A stretch of 64,000 bases of DNA, taken from contig NZ_RKHK01000001.1 in the NCBI RefSeq assembly GCF_003752405.1, positions 496,001 to 560,000 on the forward strand. The letters run 5' to 3'. This DNA is from Bogoriella caseilytica (GTDB taxonomy: Bacteria > Actinomycetota > Actinomycetes > Actinomycetales > Actinomycetaceae). A program made the position numbers and the translations under genes. Numbering within the stretch: position 1 is the stretch's first letter; each line of letters begins with the position of its first letter. Under the pieces are notes generated by a model that was given only the letters and a program-made list of their open reading frames with translations, was not told the DNA's origin and did no database searches. Positions 63,851 through 64,000 of this stretch are shown here, piece after piece.

Positions 63851-64000
63851 GCCAGTGGGGTGGAGCCTCTTGGAGGAGGGGCGCCCGGGCATCGCGTCGC
63901 GCCAGTGCCGGTGTCGGGTGGCGGAGCCTGCGGCAGTGTCGGTGGTGGGTCGACGGCGGTGTCTGTCGTGGTGTCGGTGGTGGGGCTTAGGGTGCTGGTG
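63851..64000. other. Right edge, no gene assigned
   Basis: The last 150 bp contain two copies of GTGTCGGTGGTGGG and a Pro/Thr-rich open minus-strand frame that runs in from beyond the window and would end in a TGA overlapping the fadH ATG. It could be the tail of a further gene, but is too short to call. Confidence 0.3.

Overview
The window is about 70% GC and packed with genes typical of Actinomycetota: WhiB, DUF3499/DUF5719 next to an LCP pair, a mycothiol-type MshB, an acyl-CoA carboxylase epsilon subunit, actinobacterial DapD and TypA. No 16S rRNA or tRNA is present. Gene order and the galactan-type envelope genes suggest a member of the Micrococcales, possibly near Ruaniaceae/Bogoriellaceae; the genus cannot be fixed from the sequence alone.

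Layout. 1-7.4 kb: the conserved DUF3499 / metallopeptidase-like / DUF5719 / giant GT2 membrane protein / WhiB / TIGR03089 block. 7.4-32.6 kb: an envelope polysaccharide region. It holds two LCP ligases, a TagGH/Wzm-Wzt type ABC exporter, two pyruvyltransferase genes (one fused to a nitroreductase domain), a flippase-like LPG-synthase membrane domain protein, a polyprenyl-phosphate type GT2, a secreted PGRP amidase with five C-terminal repeats, UDP-galactopyranose mutase, a GT-C like membrane protein, GlfT2- and GlfT1-like galactofuranosyltransferases, GalE and ManA, followed by purE/purK and a GtrA protein. Together these would make UDP-Galp (GalE), convert it to UDP-Galf (Glf), polymerise it (GlfT1/GlfT2), perhaps pyruvylate it, export it (ABC) and attach it to peptidoglycan (LCP). 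32.5-43.1 kb: a sensor kinase/response regulator pair, a class III cyclase and BirA on the minus strand, then acyl-CoA carboxylase beta, epsilon and alpha subunits with a DUF885 peptidase-like protein and a Maf protein on the plus strand. 43.1-64 kb: housekeeping genes (NUDIX-NYN fusion, DapD, citrate synthase, DapC, ferredoxin, VanW-domain protein, flavin reductase, MshB, TypA, HesB-like protein), a BioYMN biotin transporter, PepC, and a FadH-like dienoyl-CoA reductase.

A pattern runs through the window: many genes have a TANNNT -10 hexamer ending 6-8 nt before the start codon with no Shine-Dalgarno sequence, as expected for leaderless mRNAs. Genes inside operons instead use Shine-Dalgarno sites or 4-bp overlaps. 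This pattern helped choose many starts.

The most unusual object is the roughly 860-residue protein at 16431-19010. It joins a polysaccharide pyruvyltransferase domain, a beta-sandwich-like middle region, a Pro-Lys linker and a nitroreductase domain, inside the galactan cluster.
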